Of a stretch of DNA of 64,000 nucleotides, positions 15,994 to 24,224 are shown piece after piece. The notes under the pieces were generated by a model, which saw only the letters and a list, made by a program, of their open reading frames with translations, was not told the origin of the DNA and did no database searches. Source of the stretch: CAG-390 sp045543615 (GTDB lineage: Bacteria > Bacillota > Clostridia > Oscillospirales > CAG-272); NCBI GenBank assembly GCA_045543615.1, contig JAZPXL010000020.1, positions 1 through 64,000 on the forward strand, in the 5' to 3' direction. Each line of letters starts with the position of its first letter. Position 1 is the first letter of the stretch. Both the position numbers and the translations under genes were made by a program.

Positions 15994-15999
15994 CTCCGT

Positions 16000-16041
16000 T
16001 TGTCGGCGTTGACGGAGTGTAGTATGCACTTACGCCGGCAA
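16000..16041 (+). promoter_or_regulatory. Leader hairpin before the 16067 gene
   Basis: TGTCGGCGT pairs with ACGCCGGCA near 16033-16041 (nine pairs, one G-T). It ends just before AGGAGG (16050-16055) of the next gene, a position suited to control of transcription or translation. Confidence 0.5.
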
Positions 16042-16066
16042 ATATAAAAAGGAGGTCATAGGTAAT

Positions 16067-18256
16067 ATGACAAACGCAAAACTCACTAAGAGAGCATTGC
16101 TTTCAAGTGCAGTAGCACTGATTCTTTGCTTCTCAATGCTCCTCGGTACAACCTACGCTTGGTTTACCGATAGCGTTGTTTCTAACAACAATATTATCAA
16201 GTCCGGTAATCTTGATGTTGCAATGTCTTGGAAAGAAGCTACTGCAACAGGCACTTACAAAGACGCTTCCGCAGGTCCCATCTTCAACAACGACAAGTGG
16301 GAGCCCGGCTATGTAGAGGCTAAGAACCTCAAAATCGAAAATAAGGGCACACTTGCTCTTAAGTATCAGCTCATCCTTGCAGCTAATGGCGTAGTTTCCG
16401 AACTCGCTGACGTTATCGATGTTTACTATGCAGAGGGCGAACTCGTACTTGCAAACAGAGATTTGACAAACCTTACATACCTTGGTAATCTCACTTCTGT
16501 TCTTGTTAATGCAAGCGCAACCACAACAGGTACACTTGACGAGGGTGAATCTACAACAATTACTATTGCTCTCAAGATGCAGGAAACTGCAGGCAACGAG
16601 TATCAGAACCTTGGAATCGGCTCCAGCTTCGCAGTAAAGCTCCTTGCTACACAGCTCACAGCTGAGAATGACAGCTTTGGTAGTGATTATGATGCAAACG
16701 CTCCTTACTCCGTATGGAACGGCGTTGTTCCCACCGAGATGCCCGAAACTCTCGTAGTTGACGGTACAAATCAGGTTGTACACGTTAAGGACGCTGCCGC
16801 ATTTGCTTATCTGAGCACTCTCTCTGATAAGTGGGTTGAGTTCTACACAGATGGTAATGGCACAACCTATACCAACTACGCTAACGGCGCAGGCGCAAAC
16901 TACTATTACAGTGGAGCTTGGACAGTTAGCCTTGAGGCTGACATCGACCTTGCCAACCATCCGATCGATCCTGTTGTTATTGTTTTCGGTCAGAGCACAG
17001 GCGCAACCGCATTCAATGGTAACTATCACACAATCCGCAACATCAAGACTACAACAGGTCTGTTTGCAGATGAAGCTCGTGCTTCTTTCTCCAACCTCAC
17101 TTTGCTCAATGTAAAGGCTACAAGGGGTGCGCTTATCGGTTTTGGTAGCCACAGCATTACTAATGTTACTGTTAAGAACGCAACTATTTCCGGTACAGAT
17201 TATGTCGGTGGCTTGGTTGGTAGCGCATATAGCAGCATTCAGGGTTGTAAGGTTATTGATAGCTCCGTTGTTGCAACCGGTAAGGAAGCAGGCGGTCTCC
17301 TTGGTTATGCAGAAGCTAATTCTAATGGTAGCACAATTGCTAACAACGCAGTTAACAATGTAACAGTATATGCAGGCAACCGTGCAGCAGGTCTTATTGC
17401 TCAGGTTAACGTAAATGTTAAGGTTTGCAATAACACAGTTGATACCGTAACAGTTGGTGCTGCTGATACAAGCAAATATCAGCCCGGTGCTATTGTTTCC
17501 AACGCACTTGCTCCTGCTAATATTTACGATAACACCGTAAAGAATGCTACTGTTGCTACAAAGGCAGCACTTGGAAATGATCAGTCAAATCTCAATTCCG
17601 CAGTTGCAGGCGATGCAGATATCGTTTTTGTTGATTCCGGCAACTACACATTCCCCTCTTCTGCTATAAAGGAAGACACCACTATTATTTGTACTCCCGG
17701 TACAGTATTCGATGGCAATTCTAAGCTTAACATAAAGGGCGCAACTGTTGTTGGTGCAACATTCTCTAATCCAACCGGTACTGCTGTAGATCAGACAATT
17801 AACGGCGTATTCAAGGATTGCGTATTTGATGGTAGCAACGGTCTTCGTTGGTGTTATGCAGGCGAAAACGTAGTATTTGAAAACTGCGTATTCTCCGGTG
17901 ATGTATACGGCGTACACTTCGATGGCGGCGCAAATGAAGTACTCTTCAAGGATTGCACATTTAGTGGCTTCAATGCTCTTGGTGGCGCAATTACAAAGGC
18001 TACTCTGGACGGTTGTACATTTGTTTCCAACGGTAGAAGTGGTTATAACGGCATCAACCTTTGGGGCAGCACAGAAATGAAGAACTGCACATTTGTTTTT
18101 GATGGCTCTGTAAGCTATGAATGGGTTGACGCTGTTGGCAGCAACAAGACCTATTCTTTCACAAACTGTGTTGTAACTGATGGCACAACTGAAAGAGCTT
18201 TGGCCGCTTCGGATGTTGGCGACTACGGTACAGGCAATACCATTACACTCAACTGA
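16067..18256 (+). CDS. TasA-type module fused to GLUG/beta-helix, copy B1
   Basis: A 729-residue exported protein. Its signal ends at YAWFTDS (30-36) followed by NIIKSGNLDV, the SipW-type cleavage and first-strand pattern. The TasA module runs to about 220 and closes with LLATQLTAENDSFGSDYD. Residues about 290-480 contain GLUG-like repeats (DYVGGLVGSA, KEAGGLLGYA, NRAAGLIAQV). Residues about 515-729 form a cysteine-laddered beta-helix (FKDCVFD, FENCVFS, FKDCTFS, MKNCTF). No C-terminal anchor is visible. It is secreted and probably a fibre-associated adhesin. The first 55 codons match copy B2 almost exactly. Confidence 0.8.
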   Translation: MTNAKLTKRALLSSAVALILCFSMLLGTTYAWFTDSVVSNNNIIKSGNLDVAMSWKEATATGTYKDASAGPIFNNDKWEPGYVEAKNLKIENKGTLALKYQLILAANGVVSELADVIDVYYAEGELVLANRDLTNLTYLGNLTSVLVNASATTTGTLDEGESTTITIALKMQETAGNEYQNLGIGSSFAVKLLATQLTAENDSFGSDYDANAPYSVWNGVVPTEMPETLVVDGTNQVVHVKDAAAFAYLSTLSDKWVEFYTDGNGTTYTNYANGAGANYYYSGAWTVSLEADIDLANHPIDPVVIVFGQSTGATAFNGNYHTIRNIKTTTGLFADEARASFSNLTLLNVKATRGALIGFGSHSITNVTVKNATISGTDYVGGLVGSAYSSIQGCKVIDSSVVATGKEAGGLLGYAEANSNGSTIANNAVNNVTVYAGNRAAGLIAQVNVNVKVCNNTVDTVTVGAADTSKYQPGAIVSNALAPANIYDNTVKNATVATKAALGNDQSNLNSAVAGDADIVFVDSGNYTFPSSAIKEDTTIICTPGTVFDGNSKLNIKGATVVGATFSNPTGTAVDQTINGVFKDCVFDGSNGLRWCYAGENVVFENCVFSGDVYGVHFDGGANEVLFKDCTFSGFNALGGAITKATLDGCTFVSNGRSGYNGINLWGSTEMKNCTFVFDGSVSYEWVDAVGSNKTYSFTNCVVTDGTTERALAASDVGDYGTGNTITLN

Positions 18257-18370
18257 GATTATCTCTGTTTGAAGAATAAAAAACTAATTTAGATAATATT
18301 TCGTTTTTACAGTCTTTGGCTTGTAGAGCAATTTTATAATCTACAAATCAAATCTGCAAATGCGATTTTA

Positions 18371-18417
18371 AGCCCAACCCAAGCCCTTTGGGGCTTGGGC
18401 GGCAAGCAGAGGGTATA
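18371..18417 (+). repeat. Intergenic hairpin repeat, copy 1
   Basis: AGCCCAA...TTGGGC forms a 13-bp stem with a TTTG loop (18372-18400), followed by GGCAAGCAGAGGGTAT. It is matched at 20841-20886. The inner pairs differ in a compensatory way (AAGCCC/GGGCTT here, AACCCC/GGGGTT there), which supports a conserved RNA structure. A second stem here, GGCAAGCAGA-GGTATA with TATACC-TCTGCTTGCC (18401-18444), extends the structure. Confidence 0.65.
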
Positions 18418-18441
18418 AACTCTGCGGTATACCTTCTGCTT

Positions 18442-18494
18442 GCCGAGGGCTGTCTCGGCTAAGCTTCTTCGATCCCGTCAATCGAAAAAGCTTA
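18442..18494 (+). promoter_or_regulatory. Two further leader hairpins
   Basis: GCCGAG/CTCGGC (18442-18459) overlaps the end of the preceding stem, so the two exclude each other. TAAGCTT-TTCGAT pairs with ATCGAA-AAGCTTA (about 18460-18494). Mutually exclusive stems suggest an attenuator or RNA-processing site. Confidence 0.4.
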
Positions 18495-18584
18495 ATTGTC
18501 ATATTACCTATGGAATTTAATTTATTATGATTTTATGTATGTGCATAAAATAAATTTTTTCAAATTTTATAGGAGGTCATCGAA

Positions 18585-20810
18585 ATGACAAACGCAAAAC
18601 TCACAAAGAGAGCATTGCTTTCAAGTGCCGTTGCACTTATCCTTTGCTTCTCAATGCTCCTCGGTACAACCTACGCTTGGTTTACCGATAGTGTTACAAG
18701 CGCAAACAATGTCATCAAGTCCGGTAATCTTGACATTGATGTTGAGTACACGCTTGACGGCGAAAACTGGAAAGATCTCAACGGCGCAGAGGATCTTTTC
18801 CAGAAGGGTCTTTGGGAGCCCGGCCACACAGAGGTTGTTGCTCTCAGAATCACCAACAAGGGTTCATTGGCTCTGAATTATGCTGTAAATATGAACCTTG
18901 TCAATGAGGTCGTTGGTAAGACCAAGGACGGAGCTGATATCGTTCTTTCCAACATTCTTACCGTAAGCACTCTCACTATTGAAGATGCAGGCGTTGATCC
19001 CGTTTTAGGAATGAACATTGCTGCAATGACTCTTGAAAAGGCTTTCGAGAGTGAAGATGCGATTGCTTGGAACGCTCCCAGTAGTTTCAAGGATGCTAAT
19101 GCTCTTGAAGCAGGCAGCAATCTCTATGTTGGTAGCACTCAGTATGTTTTTGTCAAGGTTGATATGGACAAAGACGTTGGCAACGAGGCTAACCACGATG
19201 GCGAAAACGTTCCCTCCATCGAGTTCGGTATCAATGTACTTGCTACTCAGTTTACTTATGAGAACGACAGCTTCGGCAATCAGTATGACAAGAACGCTTG
19301 GACAGAAGTTGCAGAAGTTCCCACTCCAGATGCAAACGGTGTTGTTGACGTATACAGCGCACAGCAGCTCGCAGGTGTAATGAAGAACTTCACCGATGTT
19401 AAGGTTATTAACATCAAGGAAGACATCGATCTGAACGGCCGCTATTGGGTTCCCTCATTTGTTACTGCCCCCGGTCTCGTGATCAACGGTAACGGTCATA
19501 CCATTTCTAATATGACCACAAGTGGTGCAAGCAACGTCGGCTTTATCGGTGCTGCTTATCAGGACATTACCATTAAGGATCTGACATTTAAGAACGCTAC
19601 CGTTGAAGCTACCGGAAGCTTTGTTGGTATTGTAATTGGTAATGGTTGGGGTGGCAATGCCATCACTCTCGACAATGTAGACGTTATCGATTCTGAGGCT
19701 TCTACCTCGGTTCCCACCAAGGCAATTCGTATCGGTGCTTTGATCGGCTACTCTCCTTATACTCGTGGCGACCTGACCATAAAGAACTGTGATGTTACCG
19801 GTTCTACTATCACAGGTTACCACAATGTTGGTGCTATGGTTGGTACTATGATGTTCTACGGTCCGGAACAGGGTACTATCACCATCGAAAACAGCACTGC
19901 AAAGAACAACACTCTGAGATATGGTAGCCCCAATGTTGGTGCTTTCGCATTTGGCGCTTCTACCAGTGGCTATACCGAATACGTTCCTGCATCCGGATTT
20001 ACCGCTGAGAACAATAAGCTGGTTGCCATTGCAACTGATGCAAACACACTCAAATCCGCTTTGATCGCTAATGAGAAAAACATCAATATCACCCTTGGTG
20101 CTGACGTAGAACTTCCCATAAGTTCTCTCGGCTCTATCACCGGCGGTAGCGGCGAGTATAAGCTTGGCGGCGCAGACACCGAGACCATTATCATTGATCT
20201 GAACGGCCACAAGCTGGACATCGCTACTACTTACTGGTCTGCTCTCGGCGCAGTAAATGCTGATGCTACTATCACCATCAAGAATGGTTCTATGACCAGC
20301 ACCGGCAACAGCGCAGGTACTTGGAATGCATGGGATCTGAGATTCAGCAATTGTAACTGGAACTTCGAGAATGTTAACTTCGGCAAGGCTGTTGCTCTGG
20401 ATAATGCAGGCAAGGTCACCAATATGACGACTGTAACAATTACTGATTCTCATAATACTGACACCTACGCTTTGTGGATCACCGCTGAAGGACAGGAAGT
20501 TAATATTGATGGTTTGACCATTGATATGCTGGATGCTACCGACGGTCGTGGTATCAAGATTGACAACCAGTATGTAGCCGCTGCTGATGAGGCAGTTGTT
20601 ACACTTAACATCAAGAACGCTACCTTCAAGACAGAAGAGAAGAGCGCAATTCTTGTTAAGTCTACTGCAGGTGCAGATATCACCCTTGAGAACGTAAATA
20701 TCTCAGGCGTCGAGGCAGACACCACCAATGCTGTTTGGAATGACTCTGCTACTGCTGCATACTTTGATAATGTAACTGTTACCGGTGGCACAATAAAGCA
20801 GGAGCAGTAA
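18585..20810 (+). CDS. TasA-type module fused to GLUG/beta-helix, copy B2
   Basis: A 741-residue exported protein. The signal (1-36, YAWFTDS) is identical to that of copy B1. The TasA module runs to about 225 and closes with VLATQFTYENDSFGNQYD. The middle part (about 235-480) begins DVYSAQQLAGVMKN and IKEDIDLNG, then GLUG-type repeats (VGFIGAAYQDITIKDLTF, HNVGAMVGTM). The C-terminal part (about 490-741) is a solenoid without the cysteine ladder of the other copies (TIKNGSMTS, TLEKVNISG-like strands). No anchor is visible. AGGAGG precedes the ATG. Probably a secreted matrix or adhesin protein. Confidence 0.8.
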   Translation: MTNAKLTKRALLSSAVALILCFSMLLGTTYAWFTDSVTSANNVIKSGNLDIDVEYTLDGENWKDLNGAEDLFQKGLWEPGHTEVVALRITNKGSLALNYAVNMNLVNEVVGKTKDGADIVLSNILTVSTLTIEDAGVDPVLGMNIAAMTLEKAFESEDAIAWNAPSSFKDANALEAGSNLYVGSTQYVFVKVDMDKDVGNEANHDGENVPSIEFGINVLATQFTYENDSFGNQYDKNAWTEVAEVPTPDANGVVDVYSAQQLAGVMKNFTDVKVINIKEDIDLNGRYWVPSFVTAPGLVINGNGHTISNMTTSGASNVGFIGAAYQDITIKDLTFKNATVEATGSFVGIVIGNGWGGNAITLDNVDVIDSEASTSVPTKAIRIGALIGYSPYTRGDLTIKNCDVTGSTITGYHNVGAMVGTMMFYGPEQGTITIENSTAKNNTLRYGSPNVGAFAFGASTSGYTEYVPASGFTAENNKLVAIATDANTLKSALIANEKNINITLGADVELPISSLGSITGGSGEYKLGGADTETIIIDLNGHKLDIATTYWSALGAVNADATITIKNGSMTSTGNSAGTWNAWDLRFSNCNWNFENVNFGKAVALDNAGKVTNMTTVTITDSHNTDTYALWITAEGQEVNIDGLTIDMLDATDGRGIKIDNQYVAAADEAVVTLNIKNATFKTEEKSAILVKSTAGADITLENVNISGVEADTTNAVWNDSATAAYFDNVTVTGGTIKQEQ

Positions 20811-21114
20811 TCATAAATCCGTTTTCTTTTGAAAACAAAAAGCCCAACCCAACCCCTTCGGGGGTTGGGCGGCAAGCAAAGGGTATGATGGTTATTTTAT
20901 AATCATAATTCTCATAATTCAACTTTCATATTTTTTGCTTGCTGATATTTCTTTTTCAATTACACACAATCGTTCTATTAAAATTTTTATCAGCATTTCT
21001 GCTTTTTTCGCTGATTATTTGCTTATTTGGATATATGCCTTTTTTGAGGCTTTCCTCAGCTTCGTTCAGCTTTTCACATTTTGCTTTATTCTCTCTGAAA
21101 GGAGTGCTTTCTAA
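20811..21114. other. T-rich spacer with hairpin repeat
   Basis: This 304-bp gap has the second hairpin repeat at its start, then a T-rich stretch, a small GAGG-CTTT-CCTC hairpin near 21040, and AAAGGAG (21098-21104) of the next gene. I see no ORF or clear promoter in it. Confidence 0.5.
20841..20886 (+). repeat. Intergenic hairpin repeat, copy 2
   Basis: GCCCAACCCAACCCC pairs with GGGGTTGGGC around TTCG (20842-20870), followed by GGCAAGCAAAGGGTAT. It matches 18371-18417 with compensatory base changes in the stem. It follows the stop of copy B2 by about 30 bp and could also act as a terminator or 3' stabiliser. Confidence 0.65.
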
Positions 21115-22278
21115 TTGAAGATTTCTGTTAAGCGTTTTTTAAACGATATGTTTGAAATCCCCAAAGAGGGTAAGATCAAAGATAAAAACTTTATGGCTTA
21201 TATTGGCTTGTCCGTTGCCATTATTGTTTTGTGTCTCTCTGTTATGGGGGCTACATCTTACGCTTTCTTTACAGCTCAGATCAGGTCTGACAGTAATTCT
21301 ATTGTTAGTGCTAACTATGATTTGATATATACTGTTGACGGTATTAAGAATGACGATGGCTCATTTACTGCTGTTAAAGATACAGAGTACAGCATAAAAA
21401 TCGAGCTTGATCAAAATTCTAAGGCTTCAACAGGCTTCTGCATACTTGAGGTTGATTTCGGATCGGGCAAGAAGGTTTCATATCACACCGTTCAGCTTGG
21501 TGCTGATGTCAAGGCTGCCGGTGAACATAGGGATAGCATAACCTTTACAATCGAGCTTGCAGAGCCGGGAACTGTCACTCTCAAGGCTTGTTGGGGCACA
21601 TCTTCACTCTATAACGATTATTCGAGTAATCCTTCTGCTGTTCCTGAGAGATATATTATTGAAGGGGCAGAGATATCTGTTGATGTTCCACTGTCTACCA
21701 ATAATATTATGATGTCACCTCCTCCCAGTGTTGATGACAACACAAGCGCAAATGAGGAGACAACCGTCTCTCCCGACGATATTGTCACCGAGGAGACAAC
21801 GACATCTCCCGAAGACGACATCACCACGGGCGATAACACAGAGCCTGATGACACAACCACCGTACCCGAGGTAACCACAGGACGTTATCAGCCTGACGAG
21901 AACGGCATATATATTGCCAAGGCAGGCGACACGTTTGCCGACATAGCCAACGCCAACGGCGTAAGCGTTTATGCTCTTCTTGCATACAATGGTATGAGTA
22001 TTGACGACTATCAACTCTTTGTTGGTGACATAATTCTCATTCCTCCTGTTGATTGGGAAATTCCTGTAAGTGAGCCTGAGAGCGAGATAACCACAGCACC
22101 CGAAGACACAACAGTCGAGCCCGAGGACAGCACAGTTGAACCTGAGGACAGCTCGGATGAGCCCGAGGACAGCACAGTTGAACCTGAGGACATCACAGTT
22201 GAACCCGAAGACACAACAGTCGAGCCTGAGGACAGTGGTGAAGCTGTTGAGGACAGCGGCGAGGTTGACGCAGAGTAA
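21115..22278 (+). CDS. TasA-like membrane protein with LysM domain and acidic repeats
   Basis: A 387-residue protein starting at TTG (AAAGGAG 10 bases upstream; no better start). A cytoplasmic leader (1-25) precedes a helix (27-47) and YAFFTAQ at 49-55, a SipW-type junction. A TasA-like beta domain follows to about 200. Then come a Thr/Glu linker, a LysM peptidoglycan-binding domain (about 266-310, KAGDTFADIANANGVS...LIPP) and a tandem acidic tail (about 328-380) of EPEDT/S-TV units. LysM would hold the protein on the wall without a sortase. As last gene of the locus it may link TasA-type fibres to peptidoglycan. Glu/Asp-rich tail repeats are likely to vary in number. Confidence 0.75.
   Translation: MKISVKRFLNDMFEIPKEGKIKDKNFMAYIGLSVAIIVLCLSVMGATSYAFFTAQIRSDSNSIVSANYDLIYTVDGIKNDDGSFTAVKDTEYSIKIELDQNSKASTGFCILEVDFGSGKKVSYHTVQLGADVKAAGEHRDSITFTIELAEPGTVTLKACWGTSSLYNDYSSNPSAVPERYIIEGAEISVDVPLSTNNIMMSPPPSVDDNTSANEETTVSPDDIVTEETTTSPEDDITTGDNTEPDDTTTVPEVTTGRYQPDENGIYIAKAGDTFADIANANGVSVYALLAYNGMSIDDYQLFVGDIILIPPVDWEIPVSEPESEITTAPEDTTVEPEDSTVEPEDSSDEPEDSTVEPEDITVEPEDTTVEPEDSGEAVEDSGEVDAE
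22095..22250 (+). repeat. Coding tandem repeat (EPED-S/T-TV units)
   Basis: About eight imperfect units of 15-18 bp encode Pro-Glu-Asp-Thr/Ser blocks in the C-terminal tail of the LysM protein. Some 36-bp segments recur almost exactly. Confidence 0.75.
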
Positions 22279-22291
22279 TAACTAACTAAAA

Positions 22292-22329
22292 AAAGACGGC
22301 AGAGCGTGTCTGCCGTCTTTGTTTTTTTT
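22292..22329 (+). terminator. Strong terminator closing the TasA locus
   Basis: AAGACGGCAGA/TCTGCCGTCTT with a short loop is followed by TTTG and eight T. Confidence 0.9.
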
Positions 22330-22351
22330 GGTTTACCATATAATATAAATG

Positions 22352-22380
22352 TAGACAAACTGAAAAGGGTATGATATAAT
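22352..22380 (+). promoter_or_regulatory. Promoter of the glycerophosphodiesterase gene
   Basis: TAGACA (22352-22357) and TATAAT (22375-22380) are separated by 17 bp. Confidence 0.6.
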
Positions 22381-22436
22381 ATAAAAGAAAAAAGATTTGA
22401 GAGCTTGTTTAAAACAAAACAGGAGGGAGTTTTATT

Positions 22437-23471
22437 ATGAAGAACAATAAGAAAAACGGCAAGAAAAAATTTTTGGGGCTCAAGATCACAGGGGCTGTAA
22501 TTGCCTTTATTGTGCTTTTCTTTGTAGTTATCAATGTTATACCACCTGCAAAGAATATTGATAGCAATCCGTTTATAGTTGAGGATGGTTCACTTCCTTT
22601 GGTTGCAGCGCACAGAGGTGGTGGTGTTGCCAATCCCGAGAACACTATGCTTGCGTTCAGAGAAGCTGTAAAAACATTTGGAGTTGACATTCTTGAGAGT
22701 GATCTGTATTTGACGGCTGACGGATATCTTGTTTACAATCACGATTCATACATTGACGAGACTTGTAATGTTAACGGCGACATCCCCTTTGACGAGGTCA
22801 AGGAGCTTATCAAGAACAAAGAAAACAGGCATTATATTCGTGATATGACGCTTGCAGAGCTTGAGACTTACAATTTTGGCTACTACTTCGAGAACAAGGA
22901 AGGCGAGCGCATTTACAAGGACTCCACCAATCTTGGAGAGCTTGGTCTTCAGATTGCGACGGCTGACAAGCTTTTTGAAGAATTTTATGCTGAATATCCG
23001 GAGCTTCTTTTCATTGTTGAGATCAAGGACGGTGGAGAGAGGGGAGTTGAGGCTTGCCGTATTCTTGCGCAAACGCTTGAAAAGTATCCCGAATATACTG
23101 ACAATATTGTAATTGGAACGTTCAATGAGGAGATAGAGCTTGAGCTTAAGACAAATTATCCTCAGTTTATGAGAGGTGCATCGGTTGGATCTGCTGCGAA
23201 ATTTGTTCTGACTGAGATGGTTGGAGTCAATCTTTTTGACAACAGCGATTTTGTTTGCTTGCAGATTCCTATGTCTTACGATATTTCGGGAATTGAGATC
23301 ACGCTTGACAGGCAGAATATTATCAATCGAGCGCACAGGCGCAATATTGCTGTGCAGTATTGGACCATCAACGATGCTGACGAGATGCGCACCTTGATCT
23401 CTCTTGGTTGTGATTGCATTATGACTGATGATCCTGAGCTTCTAATCGAGGTACTTGAAGAATACAAATAA
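22437..23471 (+). CDS. Membrane-anchored glycerophosphodiester phosphodiesterase
   Basis: A 344-residue enzyme that hydrolyses glycerophosphodiesters to glycerol 3-phosphate and an alcohol. A basic N-terminus and one membrane helix (about 14-36) precede the GDPD TIM barrel. Visible catalytic residues are His59-Arg60 (AHRGG), Glu68 (PENT), Glu87 and Asp89 (LESDL) and His102-Asp103 (NHD). The C-terminal VQYWTINDADEM and IMTDDPELL are the expected family endings. The catalytic domain would face outside, for phospholipid head groups or teichoic acid turnover. AGGAGG precedes the ATG. Confidence 0.9.
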   Translation: MKNNKKNGKKKFLGLKITGAVIAFIVLFFVVINVIPPAKNIDSNPFIVEDGSLPLVAAHRGGGVANPENTMLAFREAVKTFGVDILESDLYLTADGYLVYNHDSYIDETCNVNGDIPFDEVKELIKNKENRHYIRDMTLAELETYNFGYYFENKEGERIYKDSTNLGELGLQIATADKLFEEFYAEYPELLFIVEIKDGGERGVEACRILAQTLEKYPEYTDNIVIGTFNEEIELELKTNYPQFMRGASVGSAAKFVLTEMVGVNLFDNSDFVCLQIPMSYDISGIEITLDRQNIINRAHRRNIAVQYWTINDADEMRTLISLGCDCIMTDDPELLIEVLEEYK

Positions 23472-23559
23472 CACGTTTTTTGCTATCCCTGTATAATTTC
23501 CGTGCAAAATCAGCAAAATTATTTTGCGCACAAAGGAGAGTTGGGGGAGTTTATGAAGA

Positions 23560-24168
23560 ATGATAAACAGGCTTAAAACCGACAGGGAGCTTCGCTCACG
23601 GCTGATAACGCTCGGTGCACTTATTATCAACTGCGTGTATGCAACGTCGAACATAGCTCTTGGTCTGACGGCTGACTCTGTGTGGTTTGTCACTCTTGGT
23701 GCGTATTATTTAGTGCTCAGCATTATGAGGGCTGTTTGTATTCGCAGGCTTTCGTCGCCCATTGGAACGAGGGGCACGCTTGGATTTGTTGGTGTTATGT
23801 TGACAATTCTTTGTGCAACGCTTATGGGGTCTGTTATTTTGAGCTTTGAGCACGATAAGAGGGGAGTTGCGAGCTTATTTGTGCTCGTCTGTTCGGTTAT
23901 TTACACATTTTTCAAGCTTGTTTTAGCTGTAAGGAATGCTTGGCGTGCGCACAAACGTGGCAGAGTTGTGTGGGTTGCGCTCCGAAACATCAGCTGTGCT
24001 GATGCTGCTGCGAGTGTACTTTCGGTCGAAAGGCTTACTATTCTCACCCTATTTGATATGGAGGGTGGAAAGGTAGCGTTTGTTCATATTGCAACTGCAG
24101 TTTTGTGTTGTTCGCTTGTGTTATTTCTTGGTGTTTCGTCCATTATGCTGTCATTTCTCAGACGGTGA
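23560..24168 (+). CDS. Small multi-pass membrane protein, unknown function
   Basis: A 202-residue hydrophobic protein with about five to six predicted helices (about 15-35, 42-62, 75-95, 105-127, 150-165, 175-200). The segment NIALGLTADSVWFVTLGAYYLVLSIMRA resembles similar uncharacterised Firmicute membrane proteins. No catalytic or binding motif is recognised. A GGGGGA stretch precedes the ATG. It follows the phosphodiesterase gene by 88 bp and ends at a terminator. Confidence 0.65.
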   Translation: MINRLKTDRELRSRLITLGALIINCVYATSNIALGLTADSVWFVTLGAYYLVLSIMRAVCIRRLSSPIGTRGTLGFVGVMLTILCATLMGSVILSFEHDKRGVASLFVLVCSVIYTFFKLVLAVRNAWRAHKRGRVVWVALRNISCADAAASVLSVERLTILTLFDMEGGKVAFVHIATAVLCCSLVLFLGVSSIMLSFLRR

Positions 24169-24180
24169 GTGGACACAAAC

Positions 24181-24214
24181 AAAAATCCCGTGGATAATTC
24201 CACGGGATTTTTTG
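24181..24214. terminator. Bidirectional terminator
   Basis: AAAAATCCCGTGG pairs with CCACGGGATTTTTT, giving T runs on both strands between convergent genes. Confidence 0.9.
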
Positions 24215-24224
24215 TTTTATAGGC

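Larger units (their letters stand above)
18257..18584. other. Gene spacer with a series of hairpins
   Basis: This 328-bp gap holds no ORF that I trust. A TTGTAGA/TCTACAA inverted repeat lies near 18322-18347, four stem-loops lie at 18372-18494, and the inverted repeat TTTTATG/CATAAAA lies at 18531-18550 before the AGGAGG of the next gene. No clear promoter with both elements was found, so the downstream gene may depend on readthrough. Confidence 0.5.

Noticed and set aside
15735..16000. Possible c-di-GMP-I (GEMM) riboswitch because of CGCACAGC and CCTAAA
   Set aside because: Only short stretches resemble it. The GNRA tetraloop, its receptor and the GCAGCGGGG core are absent, so the likeness is superficial.
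19455..20453. Minus-strand frame (332 codons) inside the 18585 gene
   Set aside because: Antisense shadow of the repetitive solenoid sequence; no start signal or domain. The similar frame at 16133-17152 was rejected for the same reason.
22095..22250. Regular repeats resembling a CRISPR array
   Set aside because: Units are 15-18 bp without unique spacers, and they translate in frame to Pro-Glu-Asp-Thr repeats of the LysM protein.
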